Shown one piece after another: positions 9,168 through 18,811 of a stretch of 49,716 bases of DNA (position 1 is the stretch's first letter; each line of letters begins with the position of its first letter). The notes under the pieces are model-generated. The model was not told the DNA's origin. It saw nothing but the letters and a program-made list of their open reading frames with translations, and ran no database searches. The position numbers and the translations under genes are program-made. This stretch comes from Treponema sp. (GTDB taxonomy: Bacteria > Spirochaetota > Spirochaetia > Treponematales > Breznakiellaceae). The stretch is from NCBI GenBank assembly GCA_031273325.1, contig JAISSB010000048.1:1-49716 (forward strand). Direction: 5' to 3'.

Positions 9168-10634
9168 ATGAAAAAGTTGTTTCTTGTATGGTGGTTTATT
9201 ATGATAATTGGTACTTATGTATTTGCTGCTGGTTCTGCGGAAGGAGGCGGATCAAATCGAGGTACATTTTTGTCCCGCGGAGGATATATTATTCTTCCCG
9301 AAGACATTAAAATTGAAAATTATATTGCTCAGAATGATTATAATTATCCACTGCCTCATCAAGATAATTTAAATGTTATAACTGCGGCTGGACTTAAAGA
9401 TGAAAATGCCTATATCCAAATAGGACTCAAAGGGAAAAAGACAATGTTTTCTGAACTTCCTCCTTTAAATATAACATTTTGCATAGACAGAAGCGGTTCA
9501 ATGTCAGAAATAATGGTATGGGTAAAAGATTGTTTTTATATATTCATTGATCAACTTCGTGACGGTGATTTTATATCTTTGGTTGATATGAATACAAATG
9601 CTCAAGTATTAATACCGTCTACTCACATTAAAAGTCAAGCAGATAGAACAGTATTTAAAAGGACAGTCGATAAAATTATTGCAAATGGCGGAACAGATAT
9701 TTATGCAGGAATGCTTGAAAGTTATAAAGAAAATGAAAAAAATTATAATCACGGTTATATAAATCGTGTTGTAATACTTACTGATGGAATGCATAATTTT
9801 GGAGAAAAGATTAATAAAGATATTTTAGATTTAGCCCGTACCTATAATAAAAAAGGTATAGATATTTCAACTATATTATTAGGTATTAATACTGCTACAG
9901 GATTAATGGTAGATGTTGCTATCGAGGGCGGCGGTAGTTCGCGTTTTATTTCGGATCATGATGAAATGGTAAAAATATTTCAAACAGAATTAGATCGTAT
10001 GCTAGTACCTGCTGCTCGTGATTTAAAAATAACATTAATCTTACCGGATGGAGTATTATTTAAAGAAGCATGGGGATATAAGCATTACAAAGAAGAAAAT
10101 ACCATACATTATTATGTACCAACACTTCATAATGGTGATTATGAAACAATACTTGCAGAATTATCATATAATCCTCTCCGTTTAAATAATAATCTTTTAG
10201 GAAATTTATATCTTGAATATAAAGATTTAAATAACAATCAAAAAAATCTTGGTCCATACTCAATAGAAATAGAAAATAGCGTAGTTCCTGCTAATCAATT
10301 AATTAAAGATAGACGGGTTCGTGAAGCAGAGGGATTTTTAACGATTGCCCGCGGTCTTATTGATATTGCACATAAAACTATAAAAATTAATACGTTAGAA
10401 AGAGATTTACAGCAATACCGTAATCCATCGCCTCAAAGAGATGATATAATACAGCAGATTACTGTTGCATTAAGACAAAATATTCAAATAGGAAAAGATT
10501 TAACTCATTACTTAACAACTATTAGTGATAGCTTGGGCGGAAATAAATACGAAAAAGAATTGGAAATACTTCAAAATTATGATGCTACATTCAATGATGT
10601 ATATGGTATGTATGAAAATAATAGTATACAGTAA
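9168..10634 (+). CDS. VWA-domain protein, exported
   Basis: Signal peptide; MIDAS 'CIDRSGSMSE', 'NGGTDIYAGM', 'LTDGMHNFG'; aaaggag SD. Confidence 0.92.
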   Translation: MKKLFLVWWFIMIIGTYVFAAGSAEGGGSNRGTFLSRGGYIILPEDIKIENYIAQNDYNYPLPHQDNLNVITAAGLKDENAYIQIGLKGKKTMFSELPPLNITFCIDRSGSMSEIMVWVKDCFYIFIDQLRDGDFISLVDMNTNAQVLIPSTHIKSQADRTVFKRTVDKIIANGGTDIYAGMLESYKENEKNYNHGYINRVVILTDGMHNFGEKINKDILDLARTYNKKGIDISTILLGINTATGLMVDVAIEGGGSSRFISDHDEMVKIFQTELDRMLVPAARDLKITLILPDGVLFKEAWGYKHYKEENTIHYYVPTLHNGDYETILAELSYNPLRLNNNLLGNLYLEYKDLNNNQKNLGPYSIEIENSVVPANQLIKDRRVREAEGFLTIARGLIDIAHKTIKINTLERDLQQYRNPSPQRDDIIQQITVALRQNIQIGKDLTHYLTTISDSLGGNKYEKELEILQNYDATFNDVYGMYENNSIQ

Positions 10635-10707
10635 AAAAATAAAAAAGACATACAACAAAAGGTATATTGAAATAAAATACGTTAATGTATAACAACTTGT
10701 TTTTATA

Positions 10708-10727
10708 TACTCAGCCGCTGTAAGGCG
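10708..10727 (+). terminator. Hairpin AGCCGC-tgtaag-GCGGCT, probable terminator
   Basis: Inverted repeat shortly downstream of the VWA gene stop. Confidence 0.45.
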
Positions 10728-10737
10728 GCTAAATCTT

Positions 10738-10776
10738 ATATATACTGTTTCATATATAGTTAACTGAAACAGTATA
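10738..10776. promoter_or_regulatory. 13-bp inverted repeat ATATACTGTTTCA-N12-TGAAACAGTATAT
   Basis: Perfect arms in the region upstream of the CDP-alcohol phosphatidyltransferase. Confidence 0.5.
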
Positions 10777-10868
10777 TGGGATTATCTCAATGGCTCTCTC
10801 TCTTGACAATGCGGGGAGCATGCACTACTATTTACAGAATATTTTGAATACTAGTACGGAGATACATA

Positions 10869-11435
10869 ATGTGTAGTACATGGAACAAATATATTCCAAA
10901 TAGTATTACCATATTTAGATTATTGCTTATTTTTCCATTTTTATTATCTATTCATGATATATTTGTTTATAATTGCTCAAATCTATTACCATTACTAATA
11001 TTTTTTGTAATTATACTGTCTGATATAATTGACGGCCGATTAGCACGGAAGTGGAACTGCACCACAGTTATAGGATCACAATTAGATATTATCGCTGATT
11101 CAGCATATTCAATACTATCAATGATGATTTTTGTATATTTTAATGTTATACCGTTATGGTTTCCTATTATCATGTTAATAAAATTATGTGAATTTGTTAT
11201 AACATCAACAATAGTAATACACAAAAAAAACATGACTGTAAGTATACTTTTTGACAGCATGGGAAAATGGGCAGCTCGTATCACAATGGTATTACCGGGA
11301 ATATTTGTATTAAGATGTATAGTCATTAATTATATTTTGATAATGCAGATCGGCATGTATATTGTAACAGTTTTATTTGCATTTTCTCTTATTAAGAGAA
11401 GTATAGTATTGCATAAAATATTATACCATACATAG
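10869..11435 (+). CDS. CDP-alcohol phosphatidyltransferase family membrane protein
   Basis: Signature 'SDIIDGRLARKWNCTTVIGSQLDIIADS' fits DxxDGxxAR..GxxxDxxxD; multiple TM segments. Confidence 0.9.
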   Translation: MCSTWNKYIPNSITIFRLLLIFPFLLSIHDIFVYNCSNLLPLLIFFVIILSDIIDGRLARKWNCTTVIGSQLDIIADSAYSILSMMIFVYFNVIPLWFPIIMLIKLCEFVITSTIVIHKKNMTVSILFDSMGKWAARITMVLPGIFVLRCIVINYILIMQIGMYIVTVLFAFSLIKRSIVLHKILYHT

Positions 11436-11655
11436 AGCATGTTGGGTATACTAAAAAAGATTATCCGCAGGTTATTCTTCTTAAAAAGCATAGCTCTCAT
11501 ACAATTTTTATTAATAAAGTAAAACAATGGTGTCTCACCGGCTATACTCGGCACTCTATAGAGCCAAAATGGTGTATGTACTCTTTGCTTATCATTGTTC
11601 AATAAGAATATATATGACTATTGACTCGTGTTGGAAGATGCTTTATAAAAATAGT

Positions 11656-12291
11656 ATGGAAATTATGCTAAGATTAGAAGAAGAAAAAGATTACAGTATC
11701 GTTGAAACATTAACAAGAGAGGCCTTTTGGAATATATATGTTCCCGGATGTAGCGAACATGTAGTCATTCATAACTTAAGAAAAACAAAAGAATTTATTC
11801 CCGCATTAGATTTTGTTGCAATACAAGATAATAAAATTATTGGGAATATCGTGTATGTACAATCAAAAATAGTACATGGTGATAAAGAATACCCGGTATT
11901 AACATTCGGACCAATAAGTGTTTCAGCTCAATACCAAAAAATGGGCGTTGGAAGCGCTTTAATAAAGCATACGATAAAATTATCAAAAGAAATGGGATAT
12001 AAAGCAATACTCATATACGGCGATCCAGCATATTATGAAAGATTTGGATTTAAAGTTTCAAAAGAATATAATATAACTGACAAAGAAGGCAAATATCCAG
12101 CAGCATTATTAGTGTTAGAATTATATCCCCATGCTTTAAAGGGAATAATAGGAATATATGATTACGGAAATATATATGAAGTCAATGAAGAGGAATTAGA
12201 AGAATATGAAAAAAAATTTATAAAGAAAGAAAAACAAATAACAAAAGAACAAGATAGATTTAAGGAATTATCACATAAATATTATGAATAG
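11656..12291 (+). CDS. GNAT family N-acetyltransferase
   Basis: 'FGPISVSAQYQKMGVGSALIKHTI..LIYGDPAYYERFGFK'. Start chosen at 11656 (MEIMLRLEEEKDY); the supplied ORF starts at 11527. Confidence 0.9.
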   Translation: MEIMLRLEEEKDYSIVETLTREAFWNIYVPGCSEHVVIHNLRKTKEFIPALDFVAIQDNKIIGNIVYVQSKIVHGDKEYPVLTFGPISVSAQYQKMGVGSALIKHTIKLSKEMGYKAILIYGDPAYYERFGFKVSKEYNITDKEGKYPAALLVLELYPHALKGIIGIYDYGNIYEVNEEELEEYEKKFIKKEKQITKEQDRFKELSHKYYE

Positions 12292-12301
12292 GAATATTAC
12301 C

Positions 12302-13024
12302 ATGAAGCTATTATTGATTATATGGTTGTTTTCCCTTTTGTTCTTGGGGTGTACGAAAGAAAATACTCCCAGTACGTTATCGGTTATTGGAATAGGTACT
12401 GTGCTGGCGCAACCGGATATGATTCAAATAACTATCTCCCTAAGTGAACTCGCGCACACAACCCGTCAGGCTCAAGAAGAAGTTAACAAAAAAGTTAAAC
12501 AGATATTAAGTCTATTAAAAAAAGAAAATGTTGAAGAGAAAAGTATTAGCACCCCTTCTTTAAGGTTTAATCAAGAATATGAATGGAGAAATCAAAGAAA
12601 GCACTTAGTTGGGCAAAGAGTTGAACAAATAATAACTTTTTCGCTCTATGATATACAAAAAGATGCTGAAAAAACTCCCCGGATACTCGATAAGATAGCA
12701 CAAATTGATAATATTACGTTAAATACTATCAATCTTAGTATTAAGGATAATAAAGATTTTTTTGTGCGGTCGCGAGAACTTGCCTATCAAAAGGCATTAG
12801 AAAAGGCAATGCAGTATGCAAAACTTTCGGGTCTTAAGATCATTAAAGCACTCGATATTTCTGAACGAGAAGTTCCGCATATTTCAGCAATAAGCAATAG
12901 CATGATGAACATGCAGCTTAATGTTCTTCGTGACGGTCTTACCGAAGAAACAGGATCGACCATATTACCAACCGGCGAGTTAGAAATCAGCAGTCACATC
13001 TCGGTAACCTTTCTCTTAAAATAA
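12302..13024 (+). CDS. SIMPL (DUF541) domain lipoprotein
   Basis: Lipoprotein signal MKLLLIIWLFSLLFLGC; 'VIGIGTVLAQPDMIQITISLSE..T..QAQEEVNKKVKQILSLLKK'. Confidence 0.88.
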   Translation: MKLLLIIWLFSLLFLGCTKENTPSTLSVIGIGTVLAQPDMIQITISLSELAHTTRQAQEEVNKKVKQILSLLKKENVEEKSISTPSLRFNQEYEWRNQRKHLVGQRVEQIITFSLYDIQKDAEKTPRILDKIAQIDNITLNTINLSIKDNKDFFVRSRELAYQKALEKAMQYAKLSGLKIIKALDISEREVPHISAISNSMMNMQLNVLRDGLTEETGSTILPTGELEISSHISVTFLLK

Positions 13025-13151
13025 AAGCTATATACAATGTAGTATAGCCATGTACTGTGAGCGATGATTTAAAAACAAAAGTACATTGACGAGTATAGCG
13101 CGTATATTTTATATTAAATAATCAAAAACGATTCTTAAAGGAAAACGAGCT

Positions 13152-14105
13152 ATGATTGTGTCACTGATTCATTGGAAAAATACTTATATTCCTGCACTTG
13201 AAACGTTGCTTGAACAGAAAATTTATGAGTGTCATGACAAACAAGAAGCACTTAAAGCATTTGCAGAAGCAGATATTGTCATTACGATTGGGGGCGGGGA
13301 CGGAGAATATGCAATACCGCTTGACGAAGAACTTTTATCGGCCGCTAAAACGTTGCGTTTAGTACTCAGTTTAAGCGCAGGTATTGAAAAATTGCCGCTC
13401 CAAAGCTTAGTTAATAGGGGCATTAAAGTGTGTAATACGCGAGGGGCGCATGGCAGCTCCATTGCAGAATATGTACTTGGGGGAATGCTGGTACTGAGTC
13501 ATCACTATCACACATTTATACGCCGTCAAGAACGGCGTGAATGGCGGTTAATGCTCCACGGTGAAGATATTGAAGGTAAAACATTGTGTGTAATCGGCGC
13601 AGGAAGTATTGGACAAACAATAGGAAGAAAAGCAAAAGCACTCGATATGCGGGTAATCGGCATAAAGCGGCACCCTGAACCTCTTTCTGGTTTTGATGAC
13701 GTATTCGGTATAGACAAGCTCCATGCAGTACTGCGTGAATCAGATTATGTTGTGGTAGCAACCCCCTTAAATAAAGAAACGTACCATTTAATGGGGGCAG
13801 AAGAATTTAAAAACATGCGAAGCAGTGCAGTATTTATCAACATTTCCCGGGGAAACACCGTTGATGAATTAGCATTAGTGCAAGCTCTGGAACAAAAACA
13901 AATTGCAGGCGCTGTTTTAGATGTATTTCAAGTTGAACCATTACCAACAGACAGTCCGTTATGGAGCATGGAAAACGTTTTAATAACTCCGCACAGTGCA
14001 GGTCCGACAAGTAATACCGAAAGAAAAACTATTAAAATACTCTTCGATAATATTATTAACTACACTCACGGACAGGCATTAATAAACGAGATCACAGAAC
14101 TATAA
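13152..14105 (+). CDS. D-isomer specific 2-hydroxyacid dehydrogenase
   Basis: 'GKTLCVIGAGSIGQTIGRKAKALDMRVIG', 'FINISRGNTVDELAL', 'VLDVFQVEPLPTDSPLW', 'ITPHSAG'. Confidence 0.93.
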   Translation: MIVSLIHWKNTYIPALETLLEQKIYECHDKQEALKAFAEADIVITIGGGDGEYAIPLDEELLSAAKTLRLVLSLSAGIEKLPLQSLVNRGIKVCNTRGAHGSSIAEYVLGGMLVLSHHYHTFIRRQERREWRLMLHGEDIEGKTLCVIGAGSIGQTIGRKAKALDMRVIGIKRHPEPLSGFDDVFGIDKLHAVLRESDYVVVATPLNKETYHLMGAEEFKNMRSSAVFINISRGNTVDELALVQALEQKQIAGAVLDVFQVEPLPTDSPLWSMENVLITPHSAGPTSNTERKTIKILFDNIINYTHGQALINEITEL

Positions 14106-14426
14106 AGCAGCACAGGAGCCGTTTAAAATAAGATCACAGAACTATAAAGCAGCATAGGAGACGTTTAAAATAAGATCACAGCATTATAAAGCGGCACAAG
14201 AGACTGTATAACCGAAATCACAGAACTATAAAGCGGTACAAGAGACTCTTAAAATAAAATCATAGTATTATAAAGCGGTACAAAAGACTGTATAAACGAA
14301 ATCACAGAACTATAAAACAGCACAAGAGACGTTTAAAATGAAATCATAGTATTATAAAGTGGCACAAAAGACTGTATAACCAAAATCACAGAACTATAAA
14401 ATAGTACAAGAGCCTTTTAAGAATCT
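14091..14426. repeat. Tandem array, 8 units x exactly 42 bp with an alternating A/B variant pattern
   Basis: Unit starts (atca[c/t]ag...) at 14091, 14133, 14175, 14217, 14259, 14301, 14343, 14385. The first unit includes the stop codon of the 13152-14105 CDS. Confidence 0.97.
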
Positions 14427-14493
14427 TGTAGCATGTGATTGACAAAATAATACAGCTATTGATACTACTGTACTACATGAATAGGAGGCGTTT

Positions 14494-16116
14494 ATGGAAT
14501 ATGGTTTTATCGTGCAGTGGATTATTTTAGCTGTAATAATTATTCTATGCATGGTGATAACGATATGGTTATTAAAGAACTACCAAAAATCTTTACAACA
14601 TTCTCTTTTAAAGAGATTGGACGAATACGATCAGTGGTTTGACAAAAATGAAAAGAAACTGAACGAATACAATCAGCGGTTTGATAAAAATGAATCGAAT
14701 ATACGCGATGAATTTTTTAAAAACAGAGAGGAAACAAGTAAAGCTGCCAAGGAATCACGAGCAGAACTCTCGTCGTCACTCACATCAGTAGAGGAAAAGT
14801 TAATGACGACGATAACGAATTTTACGGGATTGATAGAGAATAAAATGCAGAATATTCAAGGATTTCTTGATAGCGGATTAAAAGTTAATCGGGACGAATT
14901 AAATACATCGATTGCCACGTTTGAAAAACAAGTAACAAACAGCATAAACGGCTTTTCAGACATTTTAAATAAAGAATTAAAGGATGTGCAAAACCGAGTA
15001 AATAGTGCCACAAAAGAAAGCCGTGAAGAACTTGCTGCCTCTTTGAAATCTTTTGAAGAGAAATCATCGGCACGAATCGAGGCATTAACAAAAGATACAA
15101 AAGACGGCCTGGATAAAAACCGGGACACGGTGGAAAAAAAGTTGAGCGATATTCAACGGGAGAATGGGGAAAAATTAGAACAAATGCGCATCACTGTTGA
15201 TGAAAAGTTACATGATACCCTTGAAAAACGCCTTAATGAATCATTTCAATTGGTAACGACCCATTTAGAATCCGTACAAAAAGGACTAGGAGAGATGCAA
15301 GCTCTTGCTTCAGGCGTTGGAGACCTGAAAAAAGTACTCAGTAATGTAAAGACACGCGGAAATCTTGGCGAAATACAACTCGGCGCAATACTTGAAGAGA
15401 TTTTGTCGCATGAACAATTCGCAAAAAATGTGACGATAAAAGAACATTCTTCAGAACGGGTCGATTATGTTATAAAATTACCCAACAAAAATGATAAAAA
15501 TGACGCATTATTTCTTCCCGTTGATTCAAAATTTCCCAACGAAAGTTACATGAAGGTGCTGGAATCCTATGAACAAGCAACGACACTCCCCAAGAATGAA
15601 ATCGATAAAATAGCAAAAGCATTTGAAGACACGGTAAAAAAATGTGCAAAAGACATTCGGGATAAATATATCGATCCTCCTCGGACGACTGACTTTGCCT
15701 TTATGTTTGTTCCAACAGAAGGATTATTCGCAGAAATAGCACGAAGAACTGAACTTCTTGAACAGTTAAGGCGTGAATACAAGGTAACGGTCGTTGGACC
15801 GACAAATTTTGTAGCTGTATTACACAGTTTGCAGATGGGCTTTCAAACGTTAGCAATTGAAAAACGTTCCAGCGAGGTATGGAAAACCTTAAGTGTCGTG
15901 AAAACAAGTTTTCATAATTTTGGTGAAGCTTTAATAAATGCTCAAAAAAAACTTGAAGCAGCCACAAAAGAAATTAACAACGTTAAGACAAAGTCTCAAA
16001 CGATAGAAAGAAAATTAAAATCGGTTGAAGAATTGCCTCTGTCTGAATCCGCTCCGTTAATAGCTGAGTCAGAGAGCAGATCGAGTGAGTTAGATTTGTA
16101 TGAAGAAGAAACCTAA
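14494..16116 (+). CDS. rmuC: DNA recombination protein RmuC homolog
   Basis: N-terminal TM, long coiled coil, then 'VKTRGNLGEIQLGAILEEIL..FLPVDSKFPNESY..DFAFMFVPTEGLFAEI'. Confidence 0.93.
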   Translation: MEYGFIVQWIILAVIIILCMVITIWLLKNYQKSLQHSLLKRLDEYDQWFDKNEKKLNEYNQRFDKNESNIRDEFFKNREETSKAAKESRAELSSSLTSVEEKLMTTITNFTGLIENKMQNIQGFLDSGLKVNRDELNTSIATFEKQVTNSINGFSDILNKELKDVQNRVNSATKESREELAASLKSFEEKSSARIEALTKDTKDGLDKNRDTVEKKLSDIQRENGEKLEQMRITVDEKLHDTLEKRLNESFQLVTTHLESVQKGLGEMQALASGVGDLKKVLSNVKTRGNLGEIQLGAILEEILSHEQFAKNVTIKEHSSERVDYVIKLPNKNDKNDALFLPVDSKFPNESYMKVLESYEQATTLPKNEIDKIAKAFEDTVKKCAKDIRDKYIDPPRTTDFAFMFVPTEGLFAEIARRTELLEQLRREYKVTVVGPTNFVAVLHSLQMGFQTLAIEKRSSEVWKTLSVVKTSFHNFGEALINAQKKLEAATKEINNVKTKSQTIERKLKSVEELPLSESAPLIAESESRSSELDLYEEET

Positions 16117-16275
16117 CAGGGTATCCGGGTAAGCAGCTTGTTTAAATGCCGACTCCCATGCTTAAAAAATTTTCTCAACGATAAAAAAAATTTTTTAAAA
16201 AACACAATCAAACTATTCGTTCGATCTGTTAATAGTATAGAGGTGATAACAGTATGATCGTTTAATATATATGTG

Positions 16276-16470
16276 GTATACTTCTAAAGATTGGTGGTAT
16301 ACTCTTAAAGTCTAGGAGTATACTCCCAAAGATTAGGGGTATACTTTTAAAGTCTAGGAGTATACTCCCAAAGGTTTGGGGTATACTTTTAAAGTCTAGG
16401 AGTATACTCCTAAAGATTGGGGGTATACTTTTAAAAGTTGGTTGTATACTCCCAAGCATTGAGAGTATAC
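16276..16470. repeat. Tandem array with GTATAC recurring 10 times at exactly 21-bp spacing
   Basis: GTATAC at 16276, 16297, 16318, 16339, 16360, 16381, 16402, 16423, 16444, 16465; ends 25 bp before the next start codon. Confidence 0.97.
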
Positions 16471-16495
16471 TATAAAAACGAAGGAGGATAATAGT

Positions 16496-17158
16496 ATGAG
16501 TAATAAGGATTATATCCCGCGGGGTGATGGTCAGTTTTTAGAATGGGCGAGAATTTTAATTGCCTATGTTCTTGCCCATTTAATCGAATTTAAGATTGAT
16601 CAAGCTGCCTTGACCGCTATTCAAACGTTATTCGCTGCGTATGAATCTGCGTATGAGGCAGCAGAAAATCCTAATCGGGGAAAAGTCGATGTGTTGAATA
16701 AGAATGAAACACGGGATGCCTTAAAAACAGCATTGCGGGCTTTTAATAAAGGATTTTTGCTCTATAATCCCGCAGTAACTGATGCAGATAAGAAAAGTAT
16801 GGATTTGCCGCTTCACGATAAGAAGCCGACTCCTCATCCGGCACCAGATACTCACCCTATCATTAGCACAGAAAGTAAAAATCCCTTTGAATTAATACTG
16901 CATATTCATGATTCTGAAAGTGAAAAGCGGGGAAAACCAGATTTTGCGAGCGGTGCGGTACTTTTTTATGTCGTCAGCGATACACCGATTAGCAATCCTG
17001 AAGATTTGCAAAAAACCGAACTGATAACGCGTATGTCCCATACGCTGAATTTTTCTCCTACCGATAGGGGAAAGACGGTCTATATGGCAGGGCGGTGGCA
17101 GAATGCTAAGGGGGATAAGGGCCCCTGGAGCGAAGTATACAGCGCCATTATTCCTTAG
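16496..17158 (+). CDS. Conserved hypothetical protein
   Basis: 220 aa with SD aaggagg; 'YIPRGDGQFLEWARILIAYV..FLLYNPAVTDADKKSMDLPLHD' followed by a Pro-rich linker and a beta-rich C-terminal domain. Confidence 0.8.
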   Translation: MSNKDYIPRGDGQFLEWARILIAYVLAHLIEFKIDQAALTAIQTLFAAYESAYEAAENPNRGKVDVLNKNETRDALKTALRAFNKGFLLYNPAVTDADKKSMDLPLHDKKPTPHPAPDTHPIISTESKNPFELILHIHDSESEKRGKPDFASGAVLFYVVSDTPISNPEDLQKTELITRMSHTLNFSPTDRGKTVYMAGRWQNAKGDKGPWSEVYSAIIP

Positions 17159-17187
17159 TATACACAAAAGAAAAAAACGTTTAAAAG

Positions 17188-17225
17188 GGCGTATCCTGTG
17201 CTTTATGCGGCACAGAATACGCTCT
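17188..17225 (+). terminator. Long hairpin GCGTATcCTGTGC...GCACAGaATACGC, probable terminator
   Basis: Inverted repeat downstream of the 16496-17158 CDS. Confidence 0.6.
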
Positions 17226-17413
17226 CCCCTGTCTCCGATACGGAGTATATGGTGCGTTAAACACACTATACATTATAAATATTCCCGCCGATAGTGACTA
17301 TATATTGACAAAAAACAGCATGAGAGCTACTCTTTTTAATACAAAAGAGACACATACGAAGCTAGTAGTATGCGTGCTTTATGATCTTGCAGCAGTATCA
17401 TACAGGATAGATT

Positions 17414-18718
17414 ATGGATAAATTCCTTATGCTGAATGAACGGATATTCTTTCGCTCTCCGAATATTAATGTTTGTTTTAAAATACGATTTAATGGTACG
17501 TGTACGCACGATGATTTTAAAACAGCACTTGCACAGGTTGCAGAAAAACATGCGCTCTTGAAGTGTACGATTCAAAATGATAACGCAAATAATTATTGGT
17601 ATATTCCGAATACCGGATCTATTAGTATTGAATTTCACAGCAAAGAAGAACAATTTTCTTGGGAACAATGGTATCAAGAAATGGATAATATTCCCTTTAA
17701 TTTCTCTCAAGGACCTTTAATAAAGCTTTGTATACTATATACCGGTACTGCAATAGACATGATAATCTTTGGACATCATATTATCGGCGATGGAAAAGCA
17801 TATATGCATGTGGCAAAAGATATTCTTGCGGTACTTGATGGCAGTTTTGACAGCACGCCGCAAACAGCACACATTAAAAATAATTTTTTTAACACGATAA
17901 AATTAAATTTTTTTGAAAAAATATATGCAAAAACGTTAAATAATCAATGGTTAGCGAGCCGTCACCGGTTTTCTGAGGAAGAATACCATGCTTTTTTTAA
18001 CACCTACCGCGCTGCATTACCATCAAGTTTATATTATGCTTCATTAAATACCGAAGAATTTTCAACACTGTGTGCATGCAGCAAGTCCCATGGATTAACC
18101 GTCAATGAACTTTTATCTTCAGCGTTTTCGGGCGCATTATTAGCATTAAAAGAATATTATCCGAAGAATAAGATTCAATTGGGAATAGTGATTGATATCC
18201 GTAATGAGATCACGACTCCAATGCCCCATAGTATGGGAAATTTTGTAAGCGGGACATTTATAGAAGTTCAGTATAATACGAAAGAAAATTTTATAAAGAA
18301 TAGTCATCATATTGCAAAGAAATTAAGAAAAAAGATAAAAAATAATAAGACGCGGGCATTACCAATAATTTTTTTAGATCAAATCGATAAAGATTTTATA
18401 GAATCTATACCATTTGCTATCTATGGTAATTATGCAAACCCTCCGTCAAAACAGTTGGGCAGAAAAATCGGAGAACAAAAGTATAACCGGGGAATGGGTG
18501 TCTCAAATATGGGCATACAATATTTTAATACTTATCAATCATTTAAGGTTCTCGATGTATTATTTATTCCACCGGCCTTTCCTTCACAGCTTTTAACAGT
18601 GGGAATAATAACGGTTAATAATACGCTTAATATCTGTCTCCGCTATGAAAAAACAACGATTAGTGACGAACTGGCAAAAGAACTCTATCACAATGCCATT
18701 AAATTAATCCATGCATAA
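17414..18718 (+). CDS. Stand-alone condensation-domain / acyltransferase-like protein (CAT superfamily)
   Basis: 434 aa with an intact HHxxxDG motif (FGHHIIGDGKAY) and an N-terminal condensation-like layout. Confidence 0.75.
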   Translation: MDKFLMLNERIFFRSPNINVCFKIRFNGTCTHDDFKTALAQVAEKHALLKCTIQNDNANNYWYIPNTGSISIEFHSKEEQFSWEQWYQEMDNIPFNFSQGPLIKLCILYTGTAIDMIIFGHHIIGDGKAYMHVAKDILAVLDGSFDSTPQTAHIKNNFFNTIKLNFFEKIYAKTLNNQWLASRHRFSEEEYHAFFNTYRAALPSSLYYASLNTEEFSTLCACSKSHGLTVNELLSSAFSGALLALKEYYPKNKIQLGIVIDIRNEITTPMPHSMGNFVSGTFIEVQYNTKENFIKNSHHIAKKLRKKIKNNKTRALPIIFLDQIDKDFIESIPFAIYGNYANPPSKQLGRKIGEQKYNRGMGVSNMGIQYFNTYQSFKVLDVLFIPPAFPSQLLTVGIITVNNTLNICLRYEKTTISDELAKELYHNAIKLIHA

Positions 18719-18811
18719 CGTATCTATGAGCATATTGAGTATGTAGTTCTTGGGTATACGGCACAAGATCAACTTAATACGGCAGATGAACATAACAGCT
18801 ATACGAGAAAA

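Noticed and set aside
7000-12300. Complete integrative element or prophage in the AT-rich stretch
   Set aside because: No integrase, transposase, phage structural or conjugation gene can be read; only composition, a resistance gene and short inverted repeats support acquisition.
16262-16459. 65-aa minus-strand ORF (FKSIPPIFRSILLD repeats)
   Set aside because: Pure repeat translation, antisense to the promoter-side array.
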